64,000 nt of DNA, taken from NCBI RefSeq assembly GCF_009932475.1, contig NZ_BJOV01000005.1, positions 1,736,001-1,800,000 of the forward strand, given 5' to 3'. The notes beneath the pieces are model-generated. The model did not search any database and was not told the DNA's origin. It saw nothing but the letters and a program-made list of their open reading frames with translations. Numbering within the stretch: position 1 is the first letter of the stretch; every line of letters starts with the position of its first letter. This DNA is from Gordonia spumicola (lineage in GTDB: Bacteria > Actinomycetota > Actinomycetes > Mycobacteriales > Mycobacteriaceae). Below, one piece after another: positions 7,436 through 15,710 of the stretch. A program made the position numbers and the translations under genes.

Positions 7436-9097
7436 TCAGTCCACTCCCTTGCTGCGCGCCCAACGCCACCACTGCTTCACCGAGCGCGCCGACGTGAGGC
7501 GCTCGCAGAAGCCGTCGGCGGCGACCGCGTCGCCGATCTCCTGCGCCGCGATCTGGAGCCCGAGGAACGTGTCGACGCCGGGGAAGTAGCCGCCGAGGGT
7601 GGCCGTCCCCGAGCAGAAGACCTTCCCGTCGCCGTTGCGAGTTCCGCGAAGTTCGAAGTCGCGTTCCACGTCCATCCGCCCGAGCGGATTGAGTCCGGCT
7701 CCGGTGTGGTCGAGAAGGTCGGCGAGCAGTCGATGCTCGCGGACATCGGCCTGCAGGCCAGTGCAGTCGATGACGAAGTCGGCGTGGATCTCGCGTATCC
7801 CACCCGGCCCGGACTGCTGCTGGATCGGGGCGTGCGGGTCGATTCGGACGCCCGCGATCACCCCCTGGCGACCGGTCGCGGGCCGCAGCGTCTCGGCCGT
7901 GCCGACGACCACCTGGTAGAAGCCCTCGGCGCGACCCCGCTTGAGCTGCCGCTGCCAGTCCTTGCGGATCGGCGTGTTGGTGCCCGAGATCTCTTTGTAC
8001 AACGCGAGTCGGTCGTAGCCCTCGAGCTTGGACATCCGCGCCTTGAGCTGACCTCCCCACACCGACTTCGGGTAGTTGAAACCCTGGTAGGCCCAGCCGT
8101 GACTGCCCGGGCGGCGCATCGTCAACCGTGGTCCGTGAGCCTTGTCGACGTAGGTGCGGAACAGGTGGACGATCTGCGTCTGCAGTCCGTACGTGTCACG
8201 GTCGTCGATCAGCCGCTGCAGGACGCGCGAGGCGACGATGCCCGCACCGCGGATGATGACCGTGCCGGGTCGCGCGCGCAGCGAATCGTAGATCACCTCG
8301 TGCGGCTCGTACGCGTTGACGACCCGGGCGGTGTCGCCGTACGTCTCACGGTACTTCTGCAGGTCGGGGAGCAGTTTGATGCCCGGGTAGCCGATCGCGA
8401 CGTGCACATAGCGGCTGCGGAACGCGACGCGTTTGGTCCGCGACGTCCCCGCTTTCGGGGTGAACAGCGTGAAGTAGCCGCCGCCGGACCGGCGTCGCAC
8501 CATGCGGACCTGGCCGTTGTGCAGCGACCGGTAGTAGTCGATGCGCTTGGCCTCGGCCTCCATCGACTCGAACGCGTGACCCGCCCTCGGCGTGTAGTAA
8601 TTCGCGATGATCGGTTCGGTGAGGACGTTCCACAGTGGGCCGATCGTCTTGTCGGCCCACGCCTCACGCACCGCGTACGACGGGAAACCCCACAGATTGT
8701 CCGGCATGGACTGCGAGTCCGAACGCAATCGTTCGTGCCGTGGAATCTGCGAACAGCGGGTCAAATACTCGTACGAACGCCAGGGCACGTCCTGCGGTCC
8801 GAGCACCGCGATCTGATCGGCCGGAACGCCGCACACCCTCAGATAGTCGACGGTGACGAACGATCCGATGCCCGATCCGACCGTGACGAACGGTACGTCG
8901 ACGATCGGGATCCCGGCGGCCTCGACCATCCGATCGGTCCAGAAGTCGGTGTTGATGAGTTGATCGTTCAGGTCTCCGCGCGCGGGCAGCACCGGCGGCG
9001 GGACCTGGCCCCGCCGGGGAATGTGCGCGCCGCGTCCTGGTGGACCGCCCGGCCTCGGCGGAGGGGCCTGACGGCCGACCGTGATGTCCCCTTGCAT
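7436..9097 (-). CDS. FAD/NAD(P)-binding protein heading the FHA/antiporter operon
   Basis: 553 residues. A Pro/Gly/Arg-rich tail (about 1-45) is followed by a dinucleotide-binding motif VPFVTVGSGIGSFVTVDYL, then a second nucleotide-binding segment GTVIIRGAGIVASRVL near the middle. A late DFVIDCTGLQADV and a closing GYFPGVDTFLGLQIAAQEIG resemble the FAD-end motifs of flavoprotein monooxygenases and lysine/ornithine-hydroxylase-like proteins. No substrate can be assigned. It may be a redox sensor for the operon (inference). ATG 9097 fits a leaderless transcript, because a GATAAT -10 box ends 9 nt upstream and there is no Shine-Dalgarno. The next gene starts immediately at its stop. Confidence 0.75.
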   Translation of the reverse strand: MQGDITVGRQAPPPRPGGPPGRGAHIPRRGQVPPPVLPARGDLNDQLINTDFWTDRMVEAAGIPIVDVPFVTVGSGIGSFVTVDYLRVCGVPADQIAVLGPQDVPWRSYEYLTRCSQIPRHERLRSDSQSMPDNLWGFPSYAVREAWADKTIGPLWNVLTEPIIANYYTPRAGHAFESMEAEAKRIDYYRSLHNGQVRMVRRRSGGGYFTLFTPKAGTSRTKRVAFRSRYVHVAIGYPGIKLLPDLQKYRETYGDTARVVNAYEPHEVIYDSLRARPGTVIIRGAGIVASRVLQRLIDDRDTYGLQTQIVHLFRTYVDKAHGPRLTMRRPGSHGWAYQGFNYPKSVWGGQLKARMSKLEGYDRLALYKEISGTNTPIRKDWQRQLKRGRAEGFYQVVVGTAETLRPATGRQGVIAGVRIDPHAPIQQQSGPGGIREIHADFVIDCTGLQADVREHRLLADLLDHTGAGLNPLGRMDVERDFELRGTRNGDGKVFCSGTATLGGYFPGVDTFLGLQIAAQEIGDAVAADGFCERLTSARSVKQWWRWARSKGVD

Positions 9098-9106
9098 AGT
9101 GAATCG

Positions 9107-9112
9107 ATTATC
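9107..9112 (-). promoter_or_regulatory. Candidate -10 element of the five-gene operon
   Basis: GATAAT on the minus strand, nine bases before the ATG at 9097. No ribosome-binding site lies between, so a leaderless mRNA is suggested. If correct, the five-gene operon has its own promoter, separate from the K+ channel gene upstream. Confidence 0.4.
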
Positions 9113-9184
9113 CAGCCCGCATGACGGACTTCAGGAATCCGTCCACGGAAATCACCCCTTCGTACGACTCCCCCGAGCGCCTGT

Positions 9185-9892
9185 CTACGGCGTCGCGCGG
9201 ACACGGTCGGCCAGTGCAGCTCGCAATGCCCTGACCTCAGCCGTCAACACAGCTATCGCCTCCTGCGTCTCGTCCTTGGCCGCGTCGACCTCGTCGTCGA
9301 TGGCCCCGACAAGCCAGGACGCGAAAATCCCGGTCACGACGCCGAGGAGCGCAATGCCCGCGATCATCAGGACAACCGCGACACATCTGCCCGTCGTCGT
9401 GACGGGGAACGTGTCGCCGTAGCCGACTGTCGTCATGGTCGTGATCGCCCACCACATGCCGTCGCCGATTCCGTCGATCGACGACCCCGCCAGCCCGCGT
9501 TCGGCGTCGGTGATCGCCAACGCCGCGATCACGAGCAACGACACCGCCCCGCCGATCGCGTAGACGACGGCTTTACCCCGCAGCGAGCGCGAACTCGCAC
9601 GATTGAGCACCGACAGGAGGGCCAGCAGGCGCAAGAGACGCAATGGGCGCAGTAGCGGGAGGGTGAGCGTCGTGAGGTCGAACAGGTTCGACCTCACGAA
9701 CACCCAGCGGCGCGGACTCAGCCAGAGCCGGACACCGTAGTCGACGACGAACAGCGCCCACACCAGTCCGACGATCACCGAGCACGCGACATCGACCTCG
9801 GGGTGAAGGTCTGGTTCGACGATCGGCGCCGCGTACGCGATCAAGAACACCACGGCCGAGACGACTAGCGGCCACTCGACCGCGGCGCCCAC
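9185..9892 (-). CDS. Voltage-gated-like potassium channel
   Basis: 235 residues in the six-helix ion-channel layout. There is an S4-like Arg/Leu segment (LRPLRLLRLL, 81-90), a pore helix and the K+ selectivity filter TVGYGD at 155-160. The last inner helix is followed by a coiled-coil-like tail (about 198-235) that could drive tetramerisation. It starts at GTG 9892, because an in-frame stop at 9911-9913 leaves no earlier choice. It lies 87 bp upstream of the FAD/FHA/antiporter operon on the same strand, which suggests a shared role in K+/H+ homeostasis (inference). Confidence 0.85.
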   Translation of the reverse strand: MGAAVEWPLVVSAVVFLIAYAAPIVEPDLHPEVDVACSVIVGLVWALFVVDYGVRLWLSPRRWVFVRSNLFDLTTLTLPLLRPLRLLRLLALLSVLNRASSRSLRGKAVVYAIGGAVSLLVIAALAITDAERGLAGSSIDGIGDGMWWAITTMTTVGYGDTFPVTTTGRCVAVVLMIAGIALLGVVTGIFASWLVGAIDDEVDAAKDETQEAIAVLTAEVRALRAALADRVRATP

Positions 9893-9978
9893 CGATCGAA
9901 CCGCGACTGTTCATCCATGACGACGAGTCTGAACCGTCGACGATCCGGGCCCTAGTCGTGCGGTCGGCCCTTCCCTCG

Positions 9979-10049
9979 AGCGGATGACAGGATTCGAACC
10001 TGCGTTCACGGTTTTGCAGACCGCTGCTTGACCACTCAGCCACACCCGC
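9979..10049 (-). tRNA. tRNA-Cys (anticodon GCA)
   Basis: 71 nt on the minus strand. The acceptor stem is GCGGGTG/CATCCGC, the anticodon loop CTGCAAA has GCA, the T arm contains GGTTCGAATCC, and the discriminator is U as expected for Cys. The CCA end is not encoded. Confidence 0.95.
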
Positions 10050-10208
10050 GAGCGCCCCCACTGTCGCAGAACCACGACCGCCGGTCGAGGGTTTCGCCCA
10101 CCGGCGATCAAAATCGGCCGATTCGTCCGACGAGGTCTCGATCGAGACCGTTCCGCAACCCGCGGCAGGTTGAAACAGATGAGACTCCTGTTATCTACTG
10201 AGATTATT

Positions 10209-11111
10209 GTGACTACTCAGAAGAAGCTTCCGGTCCGTGCCACCACCATGCGACGCCGCGTGCGGCTGACCGCGGGCGTGGTCGGCGCTCTCGCCGCGCT
10301 GTCCGCGGCATTCGTCGCACCCGCATCGGCCGCGCCGGTGACGCCCACGGTGCCGGAACCGTCGATCGGCGACCTCATCGACAGCGCGGGCCGGATCCTC
10401 CAGGAGCTGCCCATCGATCAGAACGGCAGCGGCGGATACGACCTGCAGTCCATCTTCAATCTCCTCGTCCCGCAGTCGCCCGACCAGAAGACGCCGCAAC
10501 AGCAGGCGGTGCCGACCGGGGACCGCCGCACCTCGTGCACCCAGGTGACGCAGATCGGCGACTCCACCTCCGTCGGCATCGACAGCGCGTCGAAGGTGAC
10601 CGATCCCGCGGATCGTCTGACCGCGCAGTTCACGCGCGTCGGCGCGACCGACGTGGTGCTCGACGCGTCCGGCGGACGGTCGATCGTCGAGAAGGTCGAC
10701 GGCGAGCCCAATGCCGTCGACGCCGTCACCGCACAGCTCGCTTCCGGCCGACGAGGCTGCTGGGTCATCGCCATGGGCGTCAACGATGCCGCGAACATCG
10801 CCGTCGGCAGCACCGTCGACGCCGACGCACGCATCGACCGCATCATGTCCAAGCTGACCGGACTCGACGTCCTGTGGCCCACCGTCATGACGTCGAACCC
10901 GAGCAACAAGGCGTACGCACCGGACAACATGCGGAAGTTCAACGCCGCGCTGCAGCGGGCCACCACTCGCTACCCCAACCTGAAGGTGTACGACTTCGCA
11001 TCCGAGACCCAGGACTCCTGGTACGTCGACGGCATTCACTACAACGCGACCGGAATCGTGCAGCGCAACCGGCTCTTCGCGACAGCGCTCGCCACCGCCT
11101 TCCCGTCCTGA
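10209..11111 (+). CDS. Secreted SGNH-hydrolase-like protein
   Basis: 300 residues from GTG 10209. A TTG at 10170 or the ATG at 10248 are alternatives, and no start has a convincing ribosome-binding site. A signal peptide (RRRVRLTAGVVGALAALSAA, cleavage near ASA-AP) is followed by a spacer and an SGNH domain with block I QIGDSTSVG, block III GVNDAAN and the closing DGIHYNATG with the Asp/His pair. It is closely similar to the C-terminal domain of the acyltransferase encoded 220 bp downstream. It probably removes or transfers acyl groups on cell-envelope glycans outside the cytoplasm (inference). Confidence 0.8.
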   Translation: MTTQKKLPVRATTMRRRVRLTAGVVGALAALSAAFVAPASAAPVTPTVPEPSIGDLIDSAGRILQELPIDQNGSGGYDLQSIFNLLVPQSPDQKTPQQQAVPTGDRRTSCTQVTQIGDSTSVGIDSASKVTDPADRLTAQFTRVGATDVVLDASGGRSIVEKVDGEPNAVDAVTAQLASGRRGCWVIAMGVNDAANIAVGSTVDADARIDRIMSKLTGLDVLWPTVMTSNPSNKAYAPDNMRKFNAALQRATTRYPNLKVYDFASETQDSWYVDGIHYNATGIVQRNRLFATALATAFPS

Positions 11112-11123
11112 CCAGGCCCGCCG

Positions 11124-11162
11124 CGGGCAGTCCGTGACAAATCACACGTCACGGGCTGCCCG
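11124..11162 (+). terminator. Rho-independent-like hairpin after the SGNH gene
   Basis: A 15-bp stem with one G-T pair (starting CGGGCAGTCC and ending GGCTGCCCG) and a 9-nt loop, followed by TTTCG. It lies 13 bp after the stop codon. Confidence 0.7.
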
Positions 11163-11330
11163 TTTCGCGCGTCATCCGGTCACGTGAATGACAGGTCCAC
11201 CCCCGACGACGACCTATGATGAAACGTCGACGCCGCCGCCCATCGACGACGGGCGGGACGGCCACGACCACTTCGAGCGGCCACGACAGGCCGCGGATCG
11301 TCCTACCGCTTCAGGGGGTGCCGCGCGGAC

Positions 11331-13877
11331 ATGCCACGTCCAACGCACAACGAATCGTCCTACCTGCCGGGGCTCGACGGCATTCGCGCCGTCGCGGTCA
11401 CCGTGGTCCTGCTGTACCACTTGCAGGTCCCCGGATTCGGGGGCGGACTTCTCGGCGTCGGCGTGTTCTTCACCCTGAGCGGCTACCTCATCACGTCACT
11501 GCTGATCGCGACGCGCGAACGCACGGGAGGACTCAACCTCAAGACGTTCTGGCTGCGCCGCGCTCGTCGCCTGCTGCCGGCCGTCGTCCTGGTCCTCGTC
11601 GCGACCCTCGTCACGACCGCTGTCGTGATCCCGGACAAGCTCGGCACGTACGCCGGGCAGGCCCTCAGTGCGCTGTTCTACGTCAACAACTGGCACACGA
11701 TCCTGTCGAACACCTCGTACTTCGACCGGTTCGGCGGCCCCAGCCCGCTGAGCCACATGTGGTCGCTCTCGATCGAGGAGCAGTTCTACATCGTCTGGCC
11801 GCTCATGCTCGCGCTGTTCTACCTGGTCCTGCGGATGCGCTGGCTCATCAGCCTGGTCACGGTCGGACTCGCGCTCGGGTCGTTCTACCTGCTGACGACC
11901 CTCGCGGAGACCGGCTTCGACAACACCCGCGCCTACGAGGGCACCGACACCCGCGCGGGGGCGCTCCTCCTCGGCGCGGCCCTGGCCTTCTGGTGGCCCG
12001 CCCGCGCGCGGACCGTGACCCACAACCAGCGGTGCGTGCTCGACGTCGCAGGCATCGCGGGTCTCGCGGGCATCGTCTACCTGTGCATGTCGACGACCGA
12101 CAACTCCCTGGAACTCTACGACTGGGGCATCGCCGTTCTGACCGTCGCGACGATGGGTGTGCTCGTCGCGGCAGTCACCCCGTCGACGCTCGTCGCGACC
12201 GTCCTGAGCATGCAGCCGTTCCGCTGGATCGGCGAACGGTCGTACGGCATCTACCTGTGGCACATGCCCCTCGTCGCATTCCTGCCCGGCCTGATCCGCG
12301 GCGGATCGCCACTGATCAGCTCGATCGTCGTGGTCACAGCGACCCTCGTGATCGCATCGCTGTCATGGCGGTACGTCGAGGACCCGATCCGGCGATACGG
12401 CTTCCGAGCCGCCCTCACCACTCCCCGACGACACGAGGACACTCTCCGAGCCGCGCTGCTCGGCACCGCGGTGACCGTCGGAACCACTCTCGCGCGACCC
12501 TTCCGGAAGTCGCAGCCACGCCCCGAGCCGACGACTCCCGACGTCGACGAACCCGCAGACCTCCCCACCGAGGAGCTTCCGATGGCAGACGAAACAACTC
12601 CCTCCGTGACGGCCTGGGACCCGGCGTCGTCGTCGGTCGTCGAACCCGCGCCGCTGCGCGAAGAGCCGGTGGACGTGGTGCTGCGCACGCCGATCGTCGA
12701 GGAGGCCGTCGACCTGGCCGTCGCCGAGGACGCACCCGAGCCGCCGAACGAGACACCTGCGTCCGGAGGCTCGCACGAGCCGTCGTCCGCCGACACCGTG
12801 CGTTTCCGCGTGCCGACCGGGGTGACGGTGCTGTCGAAGGCTCCGAGCGTGCTCAACCTGGCACCGAAGGAACCCGAGGCTCCCGCGGCCGACGAGACGC
12901 CGACCGTCCGGGTCGCGCCCGTCACCCAGACCGAGCATACCGACACGGCCGTGCCGCCGCCGTCCGCTCCGCCCGCACCGGCTGCCGAGCCACAGGACCA
13001 GTCGGAGCCCCGCCGCTCGCCGATGCGCGCGGTGGTCGCGACGCTCGTCGTCCTCGGCCTTGCCGTCGGCTCGATGGTCGCCGTGTCGAAGCTGAATCCC
13101 GACCTTCCGATCGTGTCGGCGCTGTACAAGTCCGAGTCCACCGACAGCGGCATCGACGACGAGATCGCCGACCTCGCGGGCCCCACGCCCGAACGCCACG
13201 GCCCCACCCTGCCCGCCGACCAGCGGCGGACCAAGTGCACCACCGTCATCCACGTCGGCGACTCGACGTCGATCGGCATGAACGACCCCGGCATGCAGCC
13301 GAACGTGGCACTGCGCCTCGAGGGGCGGTACAAGTCGGTCGGCGCGAAGACGTACATCGGCGACGTCGTCGGCGGACGGTCGAGCATGGAACGCGTCAAC
13401 GATCAGCCGAACGCCACCGAGTCGATCGAGTCGGCGTTGGCGCGGGGCGTCCGCGGCTGCTGGGTGATCGCGATGGGCATCAACGACACCGCCAACGTCG
13501 AAGTGGGCGGCGTCGGTCCCGTCGACATGCGCATCGACAACCTCTTGAAGCCGCTCGCCGGACAACCCGTCCTGTGGCCCACCGTCGTGACGAACTCCCT
13601 CAACGAGAACCCGGCCTACAACAACGGCGCGATGCGCAACTTCAACCGGGCACTCGTCCGGGCGTGCAAGCGCTACCCGAACCTGCGCGTGTACGACTGG
13701 GCGGGCGAGGTCCATCAGGACTGGTTCCTCGACGGGGTGCACTACACGCAGGCGGGTTACGTCGAGCGGGCCCGCCGCTTCGCGGTCGCCCTCGCCACGA
13801 TGTACCCGGCCACCGACCTGCCCCCGGCAGGCTGCGTCCTCAAGTCGACGACCGACGTGGCCGCGCCCCAAGCCTGA
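11331..13877 (+). CDS. Membrane O-acyltransferase (acyltransferase 3) fused to an SGNH domain
   Basis: 848 residues. Residues ~1-385 form an acyltransferase-3 domain with its signature GLDGIRAVAV near the N-terminus, VFFTLSGYLIT and about 10-11 membrane helices. A long acidic/Pro-rich linker (about 390-565) leads to one more helix (AVVATLVVLGLAVGSMVAV) and an SGNH domain with VGDSTSIG, GINDTAN and DGVHYTQAG. This two-part layout is that of OafA/OatA-type enzymes, which carry acyl groups across the membrane and place them on surface polysaccharide or peptidoglycan. The SGNH part is a clear paralogue of the preceding gene. Confidence 0.88.
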   Translation: MPRPTHNESSYLPGLDGIRAVAVTVVLLYHLQVPGFGGGLLGVGVFFTLSGYLITSLLIATRERTGGLNLKTFWLRRARRLLPAVVLVLVATLVTTAVVIPDKLGTYAGQALSALFYVNNWHTILSNTSYFDRFGGPSPLSHMWSLSIEEQFYIVWPLMLALFYLVLRMRWLISLVTVGLALGSFYLLTTLAETGFDNTRAYEGTDTRAGALLLGAALAFWWPARARTVTHNQRCVLDVAGIAGLAGIVYLCMSTTDNSLELYDWGIAVLTVATMGVLVAAVTPSTLVATVLSMQPFRWIGERSYGIYLWHMPLVAFLPGLIRGGSPLISSIVVVTATLVIASLSWRYVEDPIRRYGFRAALTTPRRHEDTLRAALLGTAVTVGTTLARPFRKSQPRPEPTTPDVDEPADLPTEELPMADETTPSVTAWDPASSSVVEPAPLREEPVDVVLRTPIVEEAVDLAVAEDAPEPPNETPASGGSHEPSSADTVRFRVPTGVTVLSKAPSVLNLAPKEPEAPAADETPTVRVAPVTQTEHTDTAVPPPSAPPAPAAEPQDQSEPRRSPMRAVVATLVVLGLAVGSMVAVSKLNPDLPIVSALYKSESTDSGIDDEIADLAGPTPERHGPTLPADQRRTKCTTVIHVGDSTSIGMNDPGMQPNVALRLEGRYKSVGAKTYIGDVVGGRSSMERVNDQPNATESIESALARGVRGCWVIAMGINDTANVEVGGVGPVDMRIDNLLKPLAGQPVLWPTVVTNSLNENPAYNNGAMRNFNRALVRACKRYPNLRVYDWAGEVHQDWFLDGVHYTQAGYVERARRFAVALATMYPATDLPPAGCVLKSTTDVAAPQA

Positions 13878-13910
13878 GGCCGCCGATCTCTCTCGACACG
13901 ACCGTGCAGG

Positions 13911-14399
13911 TCAGGCGCGAGAAGCGAGGGCGGCGTCCCAGGTCTCGGTGGTGCGGGCCTCGCCCGGCCCGACCATCGCCGAATACTCGATGAGGCCGTC
14001 GCGGGAGACGAGGAACGTTCCGCGGTTGGCGAAGCCCCGTTCGTCGTCGAGCACGCCGTAGGCGCGGGCGACGTCGCCGTGCGGCCAGAAGTCCGACAGG
14101 ATCGGGAACAGATAGCCCTGCGCCGCCGACCACACCTTGTGGGTGGGAGGCGGTCCCACCGACACCGCGACCGTCGTGAGGGAGTCGTCGTCGAACTGCG
14201 GCAGATGGTCGCGGATGTGGCCCAGCTCCCCTTCACACGTTCCGGTGAAGGCGAGCGGGAAGAACACGATGAGGACGTCGCCCTTCTCGCGCAGGGACGA
14301 CAACGACACGCGTCGGTTGTTCTGGTCGCGGAGTTCGAACTCCGGCGCGACGGTTCCGACGGGCAGCGGCCGGGCGGCGACACTCGGAGGCGTCGTCAT
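13911..14399 (-). CDS. ahpE: 1-Cys peroxiredoxin AhpE
   Basis: 162 residues with a thioredoxin fold. The peroxidatic Cys55 lies in FPLAFTGTCEGELG, and no other Cys is present, so this is a one-Cys enzyme. RGTFLVSRDG supplies the conserved Arg region. M. tuberculosis AhpE (Rv2238c) reduces peroxides and peroxynitrite and is recycled through mycothiol/mycoredoxin; the same is expected here. Its ATG overlaps the stop of the DUF3052 gene by 4 bp, and this pairing is conserved in mycobacteria. Confidence 0.9.
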   Translation of the reverse strand: MTTPPSVAARPLPVGTVAPEFELRDQNNRRVSLSSLREKGDVLIVFFPLAFTGTCEGELGHIRDHLPQFDDDSLTTVAVSVGPPPTHKVWSAAQGYLFPILSDFWPHGDVARAYGVLDDERGFANRGTFLVSRDGLIEYSAMVGPGEARTTETWDAALASRA

Positions 14400-14815
14400 G
14401 CGCGTTTGCCCGACCGAGCCTTCGGAGTGACGAGGCGCGCACCGGTCCAGTCACCGAGGCTGGTCACCGACGTCTGAGTGAGGCCCGCCGTCGGGGCCGA
14501 CTCGGCGATCACCGCGGGGTCGACATGACCGTCGCGGCCCGTCTTCGGCGACAGCACCCAGATGTATCCGCCCTCGGCGAGCGGCCCGATCGCGTCCATC
14601 AGCGCGTCCACGAGGTCGCCGTCGTCGTCACGCCACCACAGGATCACTGCATCGACGACGTCGATCGCGTCCTCGTCGAGCATCTCCGCGTCGATCGCGT
14701 CTTCGATGTCGGCCCGCAGGTCGTCATCGGTGTCTTCATCCCAACCGCGCTCCTGGATCACCATTCCGTTGGTGAATCCGAGCTTGCTCGCCCTGTCGTC
14801 CGTGGCGGCTACCAC
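14396..14815 (-). CDS. DUF3052 family protein
   Basis: 139 residues from a GTG start. It is very acidic in the first half ([20 protein letters not shown]), followed by [19 protein letters not shown] and the conserved [18 protein letters not shown]. It corresponds to Rv2239c of M. tuberculosis; the function is unknown. It is cytosolic and translationally coupled to ahpE through an ATGA overlap. Confidence 0.85.
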   Translation of the reverse strand: MVAATDDRASKLGFTNGMVIQERGWDEDTDDDLRADIEDAIDAEMLDEDAIDVVDAVILWWRDDDGDLVDALMDAIGPLAEGGYIWVLSPKTGRDGHVDPAVIAESAPTAGLTQTSVTSLGDWTGARLVTPKARSGKRA

Positions 14816-14960
14816 CGCGTGTGTCCTCCCGTTCGTGCTGACATCATGTCGTTCACCCGGTGTTCCGAGCGAAACTCAGATCAAGACTAGAGGGTCGACG
14901 GGCATCCCGACAGTGCACGGCCGGTGTTTCGTCGCCGAATTCGGTTCCGCGGCCACCGAT

Positions 14961-15488
14961 TCACTTCGTCGGCAGGAATTCGGTGCACTTGTCGAGCGCG
15001 GCGGTGCGGTGCGTTCCCCATGTCGTGGCGGCGGCGTTCAGACCGCCCATCTGCTTGGCCTGGATGCGTTCGGCGAGGTCGGCCGAACTGTCGACGAACT
15101 TGTTGACGACCGCGACGAGGTCGGCGGGCGTCGACGGGGATATCGCCTTGCGGACCACGTCCGCGCCGGTCGTGAGAGTGTCCGCGGCCCACCGGTCTTC
15201 GGACGTCATCTTGGCGTACGACTGCACACTGTTGAGCTTGGTGATGAAGACGTTGTAGTCGCGGACCATCGCACCCGCCGAGGTGATCACGTTCCGGCAC
15301 ACCTGCACGGCCGCGATCTTCTCCAACTCGGAGCGTTCGGCGGTCTGCACGGTGGTCGTGGCGGTGCCGGTGGACGCCGACTGGGCCGACGATGTCGGTT
15401 CCACCGTGATGGTCTTGTCCGAGCACCCGGTCACCAGGGTGGACGCGAGAATCACGACGGCAGCACCGACGACGACGCGCACGAGCAT
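14961..15488 (-). CDS. Putative lipoprotein between DUF3052 and aceE
   Basis: 175 residues from ATG 15488 ([20 protein letters not shown]), with a lipobox ending VTGC. Mature residues begin with a Ser/Thr-rich stretch and then a helical domain with two Cys ([10 protein letters not shown] and LDKCTEF) that could form a disulfide. It occupies the place of Rv2240c in the mycobacterial gene order. Function unknown. It is divergent from aceE, and the 222-bp gap holds both promoters. Confidence 0.7.
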   Translation of the reverse strand: MLVRVVVGAAVVILASTLVTGCSDKTITVEPTSSAQSASTGTATTTVQTAERSELEKIAAVQVCRNVITSAGAMVRDYNVFITKLNSVQSYAKMTSEDRWAADTLTTGADVVRKAISPSTPADLVAVVNKFVDSSADLAERIQAKQMGGLNAAATTWGTHRTAALDKCTEFLPTK

Positions 15489-15710
15489 GTGGGCCACTCC
15501 CCCGGACAAGAGACGAATGGCTCGATGTTACCGCACAGTAGAACGTGTGTCTCATTACATCCACTGCCACGGGGCGTGATTTGCGGCACGATGGAAGCAG
15601 GTGTCCGCGAAATCCTCGCGGACCCGAATCGATCCAGCCGTCACACCCCCGACGGCCACGCAGCGAGCCAGCCGACCTGTCTCCGGCTCGCCTACGAGAA
15701 TGGTGGATTT

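Noticed and set aside
14562..15710. N-terminal extension of aceE by 383 codons
   Set aside because: The upstream open frame has shadow composition and crosses the oppositely oriented lipoprotein gene; AceE homology and length match a start at 15711.
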